Positions 48,730 to 57,292 are shown, counted from the first letter of the stretch. The stretch: DNA of 64,000 nucleotides from Melaminivora jejuensis (GCF_017811175.1 NZ_JACWIJ010000002.1:3484501-3548500), one strand, 5' to 3'. Numbers and translations: made by a program. The notes: generated from the letters alone by a model not told the origin.

Positions 48730-49527
48730 ATGTTCAAGAACCTCCAACCGCTCGACAGCGTGCAACACCGCCAGTTGCGCTTCGACACCCGCCAGCGCTA
48801 CCAGTACGCCGCGCAGGAGATGGCCATCCCGCTGGTGGCGTCCGAACTCGCCATGGCCGCGCGCGAATACCCCATCGTGTTCTCCACCCTGCCGGGCCAG
48901 GCGCCCTCGGCGCTGGTCGGCTGGCAGCGCGGCAGCAACGCCCACGTGCGCGCCGATGGCCGCTGGCTGGGCCGCTACGTGCCGGCGCACGTGCGCCGCT
49001 ACCCCTTCCAGCTCGTGGGTATGCCGCATGACGAGGCTGCGCCGACGGATGCCGCTGGCACGCGCCAACTGCTGGTGGCCATCGACGCCGACGCGCCGCA
49101 ACTGGGCAGCGAGACCGGCGAGCGCCTGTTCGACGACGAGGGCCAGCCCACGCCCGTGCTGGCGCAGGTGCAAAAGGTGCTGGCCAACCTGCAGGCCGAC
49201 CTGCAGCGCACCCAGGTGCTGAGCCAGCAGCTCGAAGACGCCGGGCTGCTGCAGGCCCAAAGCCTGCGCCTGCGCCTGCCTGCGGGCCGTTCGGCGCAGT
49301 TGGAAGGCCTGCGCGTGGTCAACGCCGCTGCCCTGGCGCAGTTGAGCGCCGAGCAGCTCCAGCAGCTCAACCGCAGCGGCGCACTGCAGATGGCCTATGC
49401 CCAGCTCGCGTCCATGACCAACCTGGAAGACGGCCTGCTGGCCGCCATCAACCAAGGTGCGGCCGAAGTGCAGATCAGCGACAACGCACTGGACTTCTCG
49501 GGCATCGACTGGAGCCGGCTGCAGTGA
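48730..49527 (+). CDS. SapC-family protein
   Basis: 265 residues with the SapC pattern: FKNLQPLDSVQHRQLRFDTR, then YAAQEMAIPLVASELAMAAR (residues 19-45), YPIVFS, and FQLVGMPHDE. SapC proteins are associated with S-layer loci (first described in Campylobacter), but their molecular role is unknown. ATG 48730 is the conserved start; the open frame upstream crosses the terminator. Its position between the two S-layer-like genes supports an S-layer role. Confidence 0.88.
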   Translation: MFKNLQPLDSVQHRQLRFDTRQRYQYAAQEMAIPLVASELAMAAREYPIVFSTLPGQAPSALVGWQRGSNAHVRADGRWLGRYVPAHVRRYPFQLVGMPHDEAAPTDAAGTRQLLVAIDADAPQLGSETGERLFDDEGQPTPVLAQVQKVLANLQADLQRTQVLSQQLEDAGLLQAQSLRLRLPAGRSAQLEGLRVVNAAALAQLSAEQLQQLNRSGALQMAYAQLASMTNLEDGLLAAINQGAAEVQISDNALDFSGIDWSRLQ

Positions 49528-49682
49528 GGGTGTGGCGGTCTGGGCTGCGGATCTGGAGGTCGGCAAGGCAAGCACACAAGGCGGTGTGGGCCACCCGCCT
49601 CTCGCCGAATGAAAGGACACCCACTTTTATTCACTTTTATTTACACAGAACGCAGAACGGCCTGCTGGCCAGAAAGGACGCC

Positions 49683-49784
49683 ATGCACCCGGCAGCCGTC
49701 ACTGCCGCCAGCGCCGACCTGCAGGGCCTGGACATCGACTCGCTGCTGGGCACGGGCAACGGCACCGTCAAGCTGAATTTCTGA
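49683..49784 (+). CDS. Possible 33-residue peptide ending GTGNGTVKLNF
   Basis: A short ORF, MHPAAVTAASADLQ... ending in SLLGTGNGTVKLNF, with a good ribosome site (AAAGGA five bases before the ATG) between sapC and the second S-layer-like gene. A second copy of the tail, SLLGAGNGTVKLNF plus stop, occurs at 57402-57446, with the same downstream repeat. The base changes between copies in the tail are few (AAT/AAC silent, Thr/Ala). No known family. Could be a genuine small protein or a fragment of a larger gene. Confidence 0.4.
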   Translation: MHPAAVTAASADLQGLDIDSLLGTGNGTVKLNF

Positions 49785-49831
49785 ATTTCAGGATTGCTGA
49801 ACCGCCACAGCCCGCTGCTGGCGGCTTTCAA

Positions 49832-49885
49832 AAATGATAGCTGTCAGCGCTTGTCTGGCAAGGGTTTGAGGCCGATTTGACCCAT
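49832..49885 (+). repeat. Interspersed ~50-bp GATAGCTG repeat
   Basis: ATGATAGCTGTCAGCGCTTG then TCTGGCAAGGGTTTGAGGCC and GATTTGACCCAT. Nearly identical to the copies at 28360 and 57474. It sits in the 520-bp region between sapC and the second S-layer-like gene, after the 33-codon ORF. No other feature is visible in that gap. Confidence 0.85.
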
Positions 49886-50048
49886 GAAAACCCGCCCTGC
49901 CCGGCGTGGCGCGGCCCTGCACCGGCCCAAAACGATTGGCGCAGGGCCGCCCGTGCCGCTAGCATGGCCGCCTGCCAGCGCTCTTGGCGTTTTCCATGTT
50001 GCGCTTTTCTTGCGTCCTTGACGCAGCACTACACAGGAGACGGTTTCC

Positions 50049-52367
50049 ATGCCCCAGCAAGTGTTCGGCGCCCCCGCCGTGGTCATCATGTTGCACCGCG
50101 CGTTCTACGACGCGCCGCCCCCGCAGGAGTTCTTTTCCCACCAGATGCACGCCGCCGGCAGCACCGAGCAGGACTATGCGCGCTTTGCCAACGAGTTCGC
50201 CGCGCCCTTTGCCAGCACGCCCGCGCGCGCGCTGGCCGAGCGCGTGCTGGGCCACATGGGCCTGCTGCCCAACGAGGCGCTGCTGACGGTCGGGGTGGAG
50301 GTCTTGGAGGCCTATCCGGCGTCAGAGCGCGGCGCCATCGTGCTGAACCTGGCGCGGCTGCTGGCCACGCTGGAGCACGCCAGCGGCGAGCAGCAGATCT
50401 TCCAGGCCCCGGCGCTGGCCTGGAACAGCGCCATCACCGAGTTTTTCGAGGACTACCACCAGCCCCCCGCGCCCCCGCCCAGTGGCGACCCAGGCACCGG
50501 GCCTGGCCCGGTGATACCGCCCCCGCCGCCCCCGCCCCCGCCGCCGCCGCCACCCCCCGGCGTGGTGTTCACTGCCAACAAGCCGGCCTTTGATACCACC
50601 AACCCCGCCGACAGCATCGAAGGCATTGCCACCAGCGCGCAGGACAACACGATCAACGCCCACGTCGATCAACTGTGGGGCGCGCACATCGACGGCGTGG
50701 GCGGGCGCAACGCGCTGTACATCCGGGGCACGGCGGCGCCGGGCGAGGTGGCCTACCTGGACGATATGCGCAACGTGCAGACCGTCCACCTGGACGGCTC
50801 GGTGGAGGTGCTCGCGCCGGGCAGCGGCGGCCTGCACGATGTCGAGCACCTCAGCGGCGCGGCAGGGGTGGCGCAGACCCTGGAAGCCAGCGGCATCTCC
50901 CTGGCCGGGGTGCGCGTCACGGACATCGAGACGCTGCGGGTGCGGGGCGCGGGCGTGGTGATCGACGAGCACAGCTTTTCGTCGTTTGCCGCCATCAAGG
51001 GCGATGCCGGCAACGTCAATAGGCTGGAGCTGACCAGCACCAACCCGGCGATGGCGTTTGATTTCTCCGGCGTGGCCATGACGGGCATCCACGAGCTGTA
51101 TGTCCACGATGCCTTCGCGCTGCGCATGGATGCGGCCGATCTGGCGGATGTGGACTACCTCAACGTCACGGGAGACCCCACGCTGGCCGTCAACGACACG
51201 GTAAGCCTGGCGGGCAAGACGATCAACGGCAGGTTCAGCGCCATCGAGGTGGCCGGTGATCTGACCATCGATGCCAACACGGATGGCCAGTATTTCGAGA
51301 CCTTCATCGCCACCGGCAGCAACCGCACGCTGGCCTTCGTACCGGGCACGGGCAGTGTGGAGATCGGAAACATCCAGGGCTTCAGCACCATCAACGCCAC
51401 GCAGTTGGTGGCCTCTGCAGCGCTGACGCTGAGCAACGACCTGGACAACGGTAGCGCGCTGAAAATCCTGATCGAAGACTCCAGCCTGATGGTCACCGGC
51501 TCGTCCACCGACGATCTGGAAGTTGAGGCCATCACGCCAGGCGCGCCTTACGCCTTCCAGATCATCCGCACGAAAAATGGCAACGATACGATCACGCTGG
51601 GCCATGACACCAAGTGGGCGGTGAGCACGGGCGAGGGCGATGACACCATCCACGCGGGCACCTTCCTGCAGGCGCATGACGGGATCGACGGCGGCGCTGG
51701 CACGGACACGCTGTATGTCACGGGCTATAGCGCATCCGACGACCTCGATGGCGTTCACGATGTGGAGGTCATTCACATCAGCCACGCGGTGGTCAGCAGC
51801 TACGCGCCGGTCAACACCTTGGTGTCGTCGGGCGAGTCCATCCTCATCGATGCCTCCGGCTCGACGGCGCGGGTGGATTTCGACTTCACCTCATTGGTTG
51901 GCCAGATCGAGTACCGGGCCGCGCAGGGTGGTGGCACGGTCAAATTGGCTCCGAATTTTGTGTCCAACCACTATGTGCTGGGCGCGGCCGACGATGAACT
52001 GGTGCTCAGCAATACGAACACGGTTGACTACCTGGCGTACATGGACAGCATCGAAGATTTCAATGCTTCAGGCGCCGATAAGCTGAGCACTGGCACGGCG
52101 CACGCGGGGGGCAACCACTACGCAGTGACCATCAGCGCGCCTGATCTGCTCTCTTTCATGGACGACGTGAACGCGGCGCTGGCCAGCCTGCCGGGCTACG
52201 TAGGCGCAGCTGTACCCACCGATGTCATCAAAGTCACGGTGACCGGCGGCTCGCTGGCCGGCATCTATCTGGTGCAGGACGTGACTGGCGACGGCGTGTC
52301 GGCTGACGATTTCATGGTCAAGCTGGTGGGCAGCACCGGCACCATCCAGGCCAGCGATTTCATCTGA
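50049..52367 (+). CDS. Second S-layer/RTX-like surface protein
   Basis: 772 residues. The N-terminal ~140 residues (MPQQVFGAPAVVIMLHRAFY ... ASGEQQIFQAPALAWN) are clearly homologous to the 44268 protein. A Pro-rich linker (GPVIPP plus a run of 14 P) leads into a beta-repeat region with RTX-like turns (TKWAVSTGEGDDTIHAGTF, DGGAGTDTL). The C-terminus ends VGSTGTIQASDFI, typical of type I-exported proteins. No Sec signal. ATG 50049 with GGAGA upstream. No type I ABC exporter is in the window, so export would need a distant system. Confidence 0.78.
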   Translation: MPQQVFGAPAVVIMLHRAFYDAPPPQEFFSHQMHAAGSTEQDYARFANEFAAPFASTPARALAERVLGHMGLLPNEALLTVGVEVLEAYPASERGAIVLNLARLLATLEHASGEQQIFQAPALAWNSAITEFFEDYHQPPAPPPSGDPGTGPGPVIPPPPPPPPPPPPPPGVVFTANKPAFDTTNPADSIEGIATSAQDNTINAHVDQLWGAHIDGVGGRNALYIRGTAAPGEVAYLDDMRNVQTVHLDGSVEVLAPGSGGLHDVEHLSGAAGVAQTLEASGISLAGVRVTDIETLRVRGAGVVIDEHSFSSFAAIKGDAGNVNRLELTSTNPAMAFDFSGVAMTGIHELYVHDAFALRMDAADLADVDYLNVTGDPTLAVNDTVSLAGKTINGRFSAIEVAGDLTIDANTDGQYFETFIATGSNRTLAFVPGTGSVEIGNIQGFSTINATQLVASAALTLSNDLDNGSALKILIEDSSLMVTGSSTDDLEVEAITPGAPYAFQIIRTKNGNDTITLGHDTKWAVSTGEGDDTIHAGTFLQAHDGIDGGAGTDTLYVTGYSASDDLDGVHDVEVIHISHAVVSSYAPVNTLVSSGESILIDASGSTARVDFDFTSLVGQIEYRAAQGGGTVKLAPNFVSNHYVLGAADDELVLSNTNTVDYLAYMDSIEDFNASGADKLSTGTAHAGGNHYAVTISAPDLLSFMDDVNAALASLPGYVGAAVPTDVIKVTVTGGSLAGIYLVQDVTGDGVSADDFMVKLVGSTGTIQASDFI

Positions 52368-52448
52368 CCACGTGGTTGGCGCGGCCCAGCGCTACGCGGG
52401 CGAATCAGTACCGGGGGACGCCAGGCAGGAGCCGCCGAGGCGGCTTGT

Positions 52449-53996
52449 TCAGGCGATGCGCAGCGTCTGCAGCATGGGCAGCATGTCGGTGGCGAAGGCT
52501 TCGGCGCGGCGGGTCAGCTCGGCGAGGTTGTCTTCGGCGCTTTCGATGGGCTTGCCGTCCTGACCGACCAGGCGCTGGTTCTGCGCCGCCAGTTCGCGCC
52601 AGGCGTAGGCGGCCCAGTCCTGCGGCGTGCGCGCGCCCTGGCTGCGGGCGTGCAGGAACAGTTGCTGAAAGCGCCCCACCGGGATGGCCTGGCCGGTCAC
52701 CGGGCTGGCCAGGTAGTTGACCTCGGCGCTGCCGCGTGCGTGTGCCGTGGCCCAGGCGTTGAGGCGCCGGGTGGCTTCGTTGGCCTGGTTGCTGGGCTGC
52801 TCGGTGCCCAGCGGGGCCAGGTGTCCTGCGCCGCTGAGCACCAGCACTGCCTGCAGCCATTGGGTAAAGACCGGGCTGACGGAGTGCAGCGCCTGGGCGA
52901 TCTGCCCCAGGGTGCGCGGCTTGTGGTCGGCCAGCAGGTCGAGCAGCGGGTCATAGACTTCGGCGCGCAGCGTGGCCTCGCGCCCCAGGCCGGGCACCGT
53001 GTGCGAGACCTGCCCGCGCGGCGTGACCAGCATGACGCGCTGCTGTTGCAGGGCCTCGGCCTGCGCCAGCGGGTTCAGGCGGCGTGCGCCCTTGACCCAC
53101 AGATCGCGGCGGAACTGCTGGTTGACCATGAAGTCGCGCACGCTCTGGCGGAACATGGGGTTGGCGATGTCGCGCAGCAGGGCCTGCTGCTCAGGCGTGA
53201 GGTGGAAGGCGTCCACGATGTCCAGGAACTGGGCGCTGCCGGCGTATTGCAGCTTGGCCGGCTCCAGCCAGCGCGCCATGTCGGCAAAGTACATGGGGCA
53301 CCAGTTGCGGTTGAAGTATTCGTGCGCCAGGTAGTTGGCGTCGCGCTCGCGCAGGGCCTTGGTGCGTGGGCTGGCGGTGGGGTTGGCCTGGGCATACAGG
53401 GGCTGGGTGGCCAGCAGGCGGTCGGCAAAGTCCAGTGCGCCCTGCACCCGGCTGAGGGAGCTGGCGCCGCTGGCGCTGTAGGTGTCGCCGTGCTGGGCCA
53501 GCAGGTGTTGCATGGGCGCAAAGCTGGCCCAGCCGGGCAGGGTGTTGTAGCTCATGTAGAGCACGCCGCCGACCTTGAGCTTGCGCCGGATGAAGTCCAC
53601 GATCACCTGGTGGTTGTCGTCGCCGATCCAGCTCCAGATGCCGTGCAGGGTGATGTAGTCGAATTCGGGCAGGTCGCTGCGTTGGCAGAACTCGGCAAAG
53701 GACTGGTCGAACAGCCGCGCGCCGCTGCCGCTGGCGCGTGCCACGTCCTGGGCAAAGGCGGTCTGGCCGGCGTTGAAGTCCGTGCCCCACCACTGGGTGG
53801 CACCCGCGCCGGTGGCGGCGTGGACGTTGATGCTCAGGCCCTGGCCAAAGCCCAGTTCGCAGGCGTGCTCGATGCGCTGCGGCGGCTGGATGCCCTGTGC
53901 CAGCAGCAGCAGGGCCAGGCGCCGGGGGTTCAGCTCGGGGTAGTAGCCGTGCGTGTAGTCGATGTCGGTGACGTAGCCTTCGTTCCAGTGGGACAT
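52449..53996 (-). CDS. Methyltransferase with methyltransferase-regulatory domain
   Basis: 515 residues. A class I SAM methyltransferase domain (IEHACELGFGQGLSINVHAA, residues 41-60; FDYITLHGIWSWIGDD) is joined to a regulatory domain of the MethyTransf_Reg type (about 220-300) and a C-terminal winged-helix-like part. This architecture occurs near surface-polysaccharide and S-layer genes. Start ATG 53996 (MSHWNEGYVTDIDYTHGYYP is the conserved beginning). Target unknown; it converges with the second S-layer-like gene, 81 bp away. Confidence 0.85.
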   Translation of the reverse strand: MSHWNEGYVTDIDYTHGYYPELNPRRLALLLLAQGIQPPQRIEHACELGFGQGLSINVHAATGAGATQWWGTDFNAGQTAFAQDVARASGSGARLFDQSFAEFCQRSDLPEFDYITLHGIWSWIGDDNHQVIVDFIRRKLKVGGVLYMSYNTLPGWASFAPMQHLLAQHGDTYSASGASSLSRVQGALDFADRLLATQPLYAQANPTASPRTKALRERDANYLAHEYFNRNWCPMYFADMARWLEPAKLQYAGSAQFLDIVDAFHLTPEQQALLRDIANPMFRQSVRDFMVNQQFRRDLWVKGARRLNPLAQAEALQQQRVMLVTPRGQVSHTVPGLGREATLRAEVYDPLLDLLADHKPRTLGQIAQALHSVSPVFTQWLQAVLVLSGAGHLAPLGTEQPSNQANEATRRLNAWATAHARGSAEVNYLASPVTGQAIPVGRFQQLFLHARSQGARTPQDWAAYAWRELAAQNQRLVGQDGKPIESAEDNLAELTRRAEAFATDMLPMLQTLRIA

Positions 53997-54706
53997 GGGG
54001 GTTCCGGGGTGGGCAGGGTGGGGGGCGAATCCCGATGAGGGACAGGCGGTGGGGCCGGGGTGTGTGTTGCGGTGGCGCTTGCCTTGTCTTTTGCGCTCGC
54101 TGCAGCATCCTGGTGGCGGGCGATTTTAGGCGGCGTCTGCGCTGCCGCCGCGTGGCGGCGCTGGCATTGAGAGCCGCCCCGAATACCCCGAATAAAAGGA
54201 CACCCACTTTCATCCCCACTGGCTATGACGGGCGCTGATGCTCCGGTCAGCACGTGGGTTGCTGCCACCACCTGCTGCAGTGCAGGCGGCAGTGCATCCA
54301 TGGGAAACGGCGGCAAGGGTGTTGTCATGGGCGCGTGAAGCGGAAGGTTGGTTTGATGTGACGCCTCCGGGCAGATGCCCGCAAAAATCAAACCCTGCCG
54401 CACCGTCAGGCGCAGCAGGGCTTGTCATGGGGTGTGGAGCTGTTGGGACAACTCCCGGGTGTGATCGCCTGGAGTGTGTGGGCCGGCGTTACGCCGGCGA
54501 GTGGCTCTTGAGCCAGTCCTTGAGCGCGGCGTCGATACGTGTCTGCCAGCCGTCTCCGGTGGCCCGGAACGTCTGCACCACCTCGGGCGACAAGCAAGCT
54601 GCAAAAGGACACCCACTTCAGCACCCACTTCAGTACCGGTGGACGCCAGGCAGGAGCCGCCGAGGTGGCGGGCGTAGCGCGGCGCGGCTGGTGCGCGCCA
54701 TCCCGC
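53997..54706. other. Accessory intergenic region with TA remnants and short repeats
   Basis: A 710-bp gap without an intact gene. It contains AAAAGGACACCCAC motifs at 54195 and 54603, a brnA 3' remnant (54489-54591) and a copy of GGACGCCAGGCAGGAGCCGC (54641) that also occurs at 52418. The mix of fragments suggests repeated insertion and deletion. Confidence 0.6.
54489..54591 (-). pseudogene. Remnant of a brnA-type antitoxin gene
   Basis: About 33 codons, SPEVVQTFRATGDGWQTRID followed by AALKDWLKSHSPA and a stop. They match almost exactly the C-terminus of the intact BrnA-like antitoxin at 58442-58762. There is no start and no N-terminal half, so it is a fragment left by a rearrangement that involved the same gene family. 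Confidence 0.8.
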
Positions 54707-54991
54707 TCAAAACAGCTCGCTGTGCGAGCCGGTGCGGATGAGTCTGAGCGAACCCGTGGGGAGTGGCCCTTCCTTGTCATAGATGAGCAGCCAATCGGGC
54801 GTGATGTGGCACTCGCGCACTCCGACGTAGTCGCCCACCAAATCGTGGTCACGGTGTTTGGGCGCCAGAGGCCGGTCGTTCATCAGTTCTGTAACGACCG
54901 TCCGCATCTTCTCCCAGTCGTGGCGCCCGGAGCCTTTGATGCGCTTTTTGTCGCGCTTGAACTGGCTGGTCTCTTCCAGCGTCCGGGCCAC
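54707..54991 (-). CDS. YafQ-family mRNA interferase toxin
   Basis: 94 residues of the RelE/YafQ fold: SQFKRDKKRIKGSGRHDWEK, DRPLAPKHRDHDLVGDYVGV, RECHITPDWLLIYDKEG and SLRLIRTGSHSELF. The catalytic pattern (His/Asp near DHDL, ECHI-PDWLLIY, TGSHSELF with C-terminal Phe) fits YafQ-type ribosome-dependent RNases. GTG start at 54991, two bases after the DinJ-like antitoxin stop (54994), so translation is coupled. Confidence 0.9.
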   Translation of the reverse strand: MARTLEETSQFKRDKKRIKGSGRHDWEKMRTVVTELMNDRPLAPKHRDHDLVGDYVGVRECHITPDWLLIYDKEGPLPTGSLRLIRTGSHSELF

Positions 54992-54993
54992 GC

Positions 54994-55227
54994 TCAGAGG
55001 TCCGCCAGGGAGACAGACGTTGTTTTGCCCGCTTTGGCCTCGCGAATGGCCGCCAGGGTGTCAGCGTTGGCGCGGGGCAGCTCCATGGGCAAGCCGCCTT
55101 GCTCCACGACGCTGCGCAAAAAGAGGCGGATGGCAGTGCTCAAGTCCAGGCCAGAAGCCTTGAGCACAGCCGCCGCCTCGCGCTTGAGCTCGGGTTCCAC
55201 ACGGGAGCGAACGTCAGCAGTCAACAT
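54994..55227 (-). CDS. DinJ/RelB-family antitoxin
   Basis: 77 residues: MLTADVRSRVEPELKREAAAVL (ribbon-helix-helix DNA-binding part), ASGLDLSTAIRLFLRSVVEQ (the conserved RelB/DinJ helix) and a C-terminal neutralising tail (AIREAKAGKTTSVSLADL). An excellent ribosome site (AAGGAGG, six bases before ATG 55227). Forms a module with the YafQ-type toxin directly downstream and presumably autorepresses. Looks intact. Confidence 0.92.
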   Translation of the reverse strand: MLTADVRSRVEPELKREAAAVLKASGLDLSTAIRLFLRSVVEQGGLPMELPRANADTLAAIREAKAGKTTSVSLADL

Positions 55228-55321
55228 GGAACCTCCTTGATTTGAAGGCACACATTGTAGCCACATCGTGACCCTGATGCAGTTGTTGGAGAGGAAGGGG
55301 CATGCACTTCTGTCCTCGGCA

Positions 55322-55346
55322 AAAAGGCCCTTCCAGCGAGGGCCTT
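55322..55346 (-). terminator. Rho-independent terminator of the AbrB/RelE/HTH module
   Basis: Read on the minus strand: AAGGCCCT / AGGGCCTT arms (8 bp, 7-base loop) followed by TTTTT. It lies 133 bp after the HTH gene (stop at 55479) and separates it from the DinJ/YafQ module. Confidence 0.8.
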
Positions 55347-55478
55347 GTCGTGTGGCCGCGGTGGTGGGCGTGGTCAGCCTACCTCGGCCATGAGAGTGAG
55401 GCGCGTGGTGCTGGCTGGATCTTGAGCATCCATAGTGATGTGCATGTGCTTGCATGGCGGCGCGTCTCGCGTTGAACT

Positions 55479-55847
55479 TCAGACCATCGTGACGACCAGC
55501 CGCTTGCCGCACGCATGGGCGTACTTGCGCAAGGTGGCGAAGGACGGCGAATGCGTCGGGCTGCGCAGGGAGGCTTCCAGGCGCGAGACGGCGCTTTTGG
55601 TGGTGCCCATGCGTGCGGCTACTTCCTCCTGGGTCAGGCCCGCTTCGCTGCGTGCTTGCAGCAGCGTGGCCAGCGCTGCATATTCCTCTTCCAGCGCTTG
55701 CCAGGCCTGGGCAAAGCCGGGGCGCTGCATGGCGCGCTGCAGCTCGGCGGCAGGGTCTAGCGGGACGGATAGCTGTGCCTCATCTCGCGCAGGCGCGTTG
55801 CCGCTTGGCTCGGATGAGCACCGGCGCTGCGGCTCATTTTTTGCCAT
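55479..55847 (-). CDS. HTH (XRE) regulator, third gene of a toxin-antitoxin module
   Basis: 122 residues: a variable N-terminus and a C-terminal XRE-type HTH (EAGLTQEEVAARMGTTKSAV, SRLEASLRSPTHSPSFATLR, then KYAHACGKRLVVTMV). This is like HigA-type antitoxins that accompany RelE-like toxins. ATG 55847 overlaps the 3' end of the RelE-like toxin gene by 14 bp. Its HTH half is duplicated in the chimeric ORF at 56921-57292. Probably the DNA-binding component of the module. Confidence 0.85.
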   Translation of the reverse strand: MAKNEPQRRCSSEPSGNAPARDEAQLSVPLDPAAELQRAMQRPGFAQAWQALEEEYAALATLLQARSEAGLTQEEVAARMGTTKSAVSRLEASLRSPTHSPSFATLRKYAHACGKRLVVTMV

Positions 55848-56154
55848 AGGTGGCATCGTGATCGGGCGCGATGGTGAGCAGGCGGATGAAATCCCCGTCA
55901 CGGTACGCCGTCGCCCGGCGTGCTTGGGTGATGCGCAGGGAGTAGATCGCATCGATCCCCTGGGGTGGCCTGACGCTGGTGATCTTCTCCCACTTCAGGC
56001 CTTGGTCGCGGTACAACTGGTTCCAGGTCAGTTGGCGGATTTTTTGGAGCGTATCCAGGGCAGCGTGGCGCTCGGGCTTTTGCAGTGTGAGCAGGTGGTC
56101 TTGAAACACCGGATTGTTGAGGTCGAGCCTGACCTTGGCTTCACTGCTCGCCAT
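55834..56154 (-). CDS. RelE-like toxin
   Basis: 106 residues: LDLNNPVFQDHLLTLQKPER, HAALDTLQKIRQLTWNQLYR, LKWEKITSVRPPQG, then DAIYSLRITQARRATAYRDG and FIRLLTIAPDHDATYGKK. This matches cytotoxic translational-repressor (RelE superfamily) proteins with a conserved RITQ-RA and final DHD-Y-K. ATG 56154 overlaps the AbrB-like gene upstream; the 3' end overlaps the HTH gene. Confidence 0.8.
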   Translation of the reverse strand: MASSEAKVRLDLNNPVFQDHLLTLQKPERHAALDTLQKIRQLTWNQLYRDQGLKWEKITSVRPPQGIDAIYSLRITQARRATAYRDGDFIRLLTIAPDHDATYGKK

Positions 56155-56422
56155 GACCGAGGCGCTTGAGGGTGTCTTCGGTGTTCGCATCCGAAGCGGC
56201 ATGGGCGACAGACCAGGCCATGGCCGTTTGCAGATCGGCCGCTGCTTGGGACACATGCAGCCAGCGCTCGTTGTCGGGTACGACCGTGGCAGTGCGCACC
56301 AGCCAGACGCCGGGTTCGTGCTCTTCCACCAACACCTGGCGGCCCGCGTATTGTTTGCCCAGGGAAATCTGGCCGTTGGCGCCAACGACCTTGACGGTGG
56401 AAGAGTGTGCTGTGATGGTCAT
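56141..56422 (-). CDS. AbrB-like protein, first gene of a toxin-antitoxin module
   Basis: 93 residues with a SpoVT/AbrB-like swapped-hairpin core: TVKVVGANGQISLGKQYAGR, QVLVEEHEPGVWLVRTATVV and a helical C-terminal region. The start is ATG 56422 (MTITAHSS); an upstream ATG in frame at 56440 is possible. It overlaps the RelE-like toxin gene by 14 bp. Probably the antitoxin, with the XRE gene behind as a second regulator; that is inference. Confidence 0.75.
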   Translation of the reverse strand: MTITAHSSTVKVVGANGQISLGKQYAGRQVLVEEHEPGVWLVRTATVVPDNERWLHVSQAAADLQTAMAWSVAHAASDANTEDTLKRLGHGEQ

Positions 56423-56703
56423 AACAAGGCCCCTTGGCAACTATGCACGCTATTATAAATTTCGTGCGGCACTAAAGGGCTTTGCTTGTAGTTGTGCAGC
56501 TCGGAGACATGCGGCTGGGCAATGCCCAGGATGCGTGCGGCTGCCGATTGGGACAGCTTGCGAGCGGCCAGCAGATCGTTCACGCGCATGGCCAGCTGCG
56601 TGCGCAGGCGGCGCTCCTGGGCGTCCTGCAGACCCAGATCCTTGAACACATCGCCCGCGCCCATTTCCACGCTGTCAGTTGTCTTGGCCATATTGCTCCT
56701 CAT
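56419..56703 (-). pseudogene. Truncated XRE (HigA-like) antitoxin
   Basis: Intact N-terminus (MRSNMAKTTDSVEMGAGDVF KDLGL) and HTH (LAMRVNDLLAARKLSQSAAA, RILGIAQPHVSELHNYK). After HNYKQ it loses the family's conserved second half and instead reads SPLVPHEIYNSVHSCQGALL to a stop. Relatives continue for another ~30 residues. It overlaps the AbrB-like start by 4 bp. Probably the partner of the Gp49-like remnant just upstream. ATG 56691 is an alternative start. Confidence 0.75.
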
Positions 56704-56835
56704 GGTGGTTGCGCGCCTGGCGCAGACGCTCGTGGATCAGATCGATATCAGCCTTGGCTGTGCGGATGCCGGAGGGCGATTTTTTCTGGAAGCAGTGCAG
56801 CACATAGTGCCGAATTTCCAGTGTGCGCGCAGATC
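56675..56835 (-). pseudogene. Remnant of a Gp49-like (HigB) toxin gene
   Basis: The C-terminal third only: LEIRHYVLHCFQKKSPSG then IRTAKADIDLIHERLRQA, typical of phage-derived Gp49-like toxins. The N-terminus is replaced by unrelated codons (TEADSNAGSGSART), and no good start fits. It partly overlaps the truncated antitoxin gene. Confidence 0.75.
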
Positions 56836-56920
56836 CCGACCCTGCATTTGAATCTGCCTCAGTCACATATATAGCCTGTGCTCATGCAGCGCTTGCCTCT
56901 GGGTGGCGGTGTGAGGGTGG

Positions 56921-57292
56921 TCAGACTATCGTGATGACCAACTGCTTGCCGCAGGCATGGGCATACTTGCGCAAGGTGGCAAACGAGGGCGAATGCGTCG
57001 GGCTGCGCAGGCAGGCTTCCAGGCGCGAGACTGCGCTCTTGGTGGTGCCCATGCGCGCGGCCACTTCCTCCTGGGTCAGGCCCGCTTCGCTGCGGGCCTT
57101 GTTCAACTCCCGCGCCGGTGTTTCCTGGGTTTTCTTGATGAAGCTGTGCAGGATGACGATCTCGCGTCCAACCATGGTGCAGTAGAACGCGCGAGCGATT
57201 TTTCCGGTGTACCGCAAGCTCAAGAATCCTGGTTTCTTTGCCTTGGCGAGCGTCGGGGCAGAGACTGTCGTATGGCCCGGCGACATCGACAT
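56921..57292 (-). pseudogene. Chimeric ORF: Gp49-like toxin C-terminus fused to HigA-like HTH
   Basis: One frame encodes a Gp49/RelE-type toxin segment (YTGKIARAFYCTMVGREIVI, LHSFIKKTQETPARELNKA). It is joined directly to the HTH half of an XRE antitoxin (RSEAGLTQEEVAARMGTTKS, ... KYAHACGKQLVITIV). The second part is a near copy of the HTH gene at 55479; the junction is at the shared RSEAGLT (near 57090). Toxin start is uncertain; the ATG at 57292 gives about 123 residues. Probably arose by recombination; whether it makes protein is unknown. Confidence 0.7.

Noticed and set aside
44244..48788. A 1514-codon open frame antisense to the S-layer-like gene
   Set aside because: The plus-strand gene has a ribosome site, a paralogue and a terminator. 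The antisense frame has no motif and arises from codon bias.
49877..50593. A 238-codon ORF overlapping the start of the second S-layer-like gene
   Set aside because: It is in another frame of a gene with a paralogue and a clear start; its translation is Arg/Ala-rich shadow sequence.
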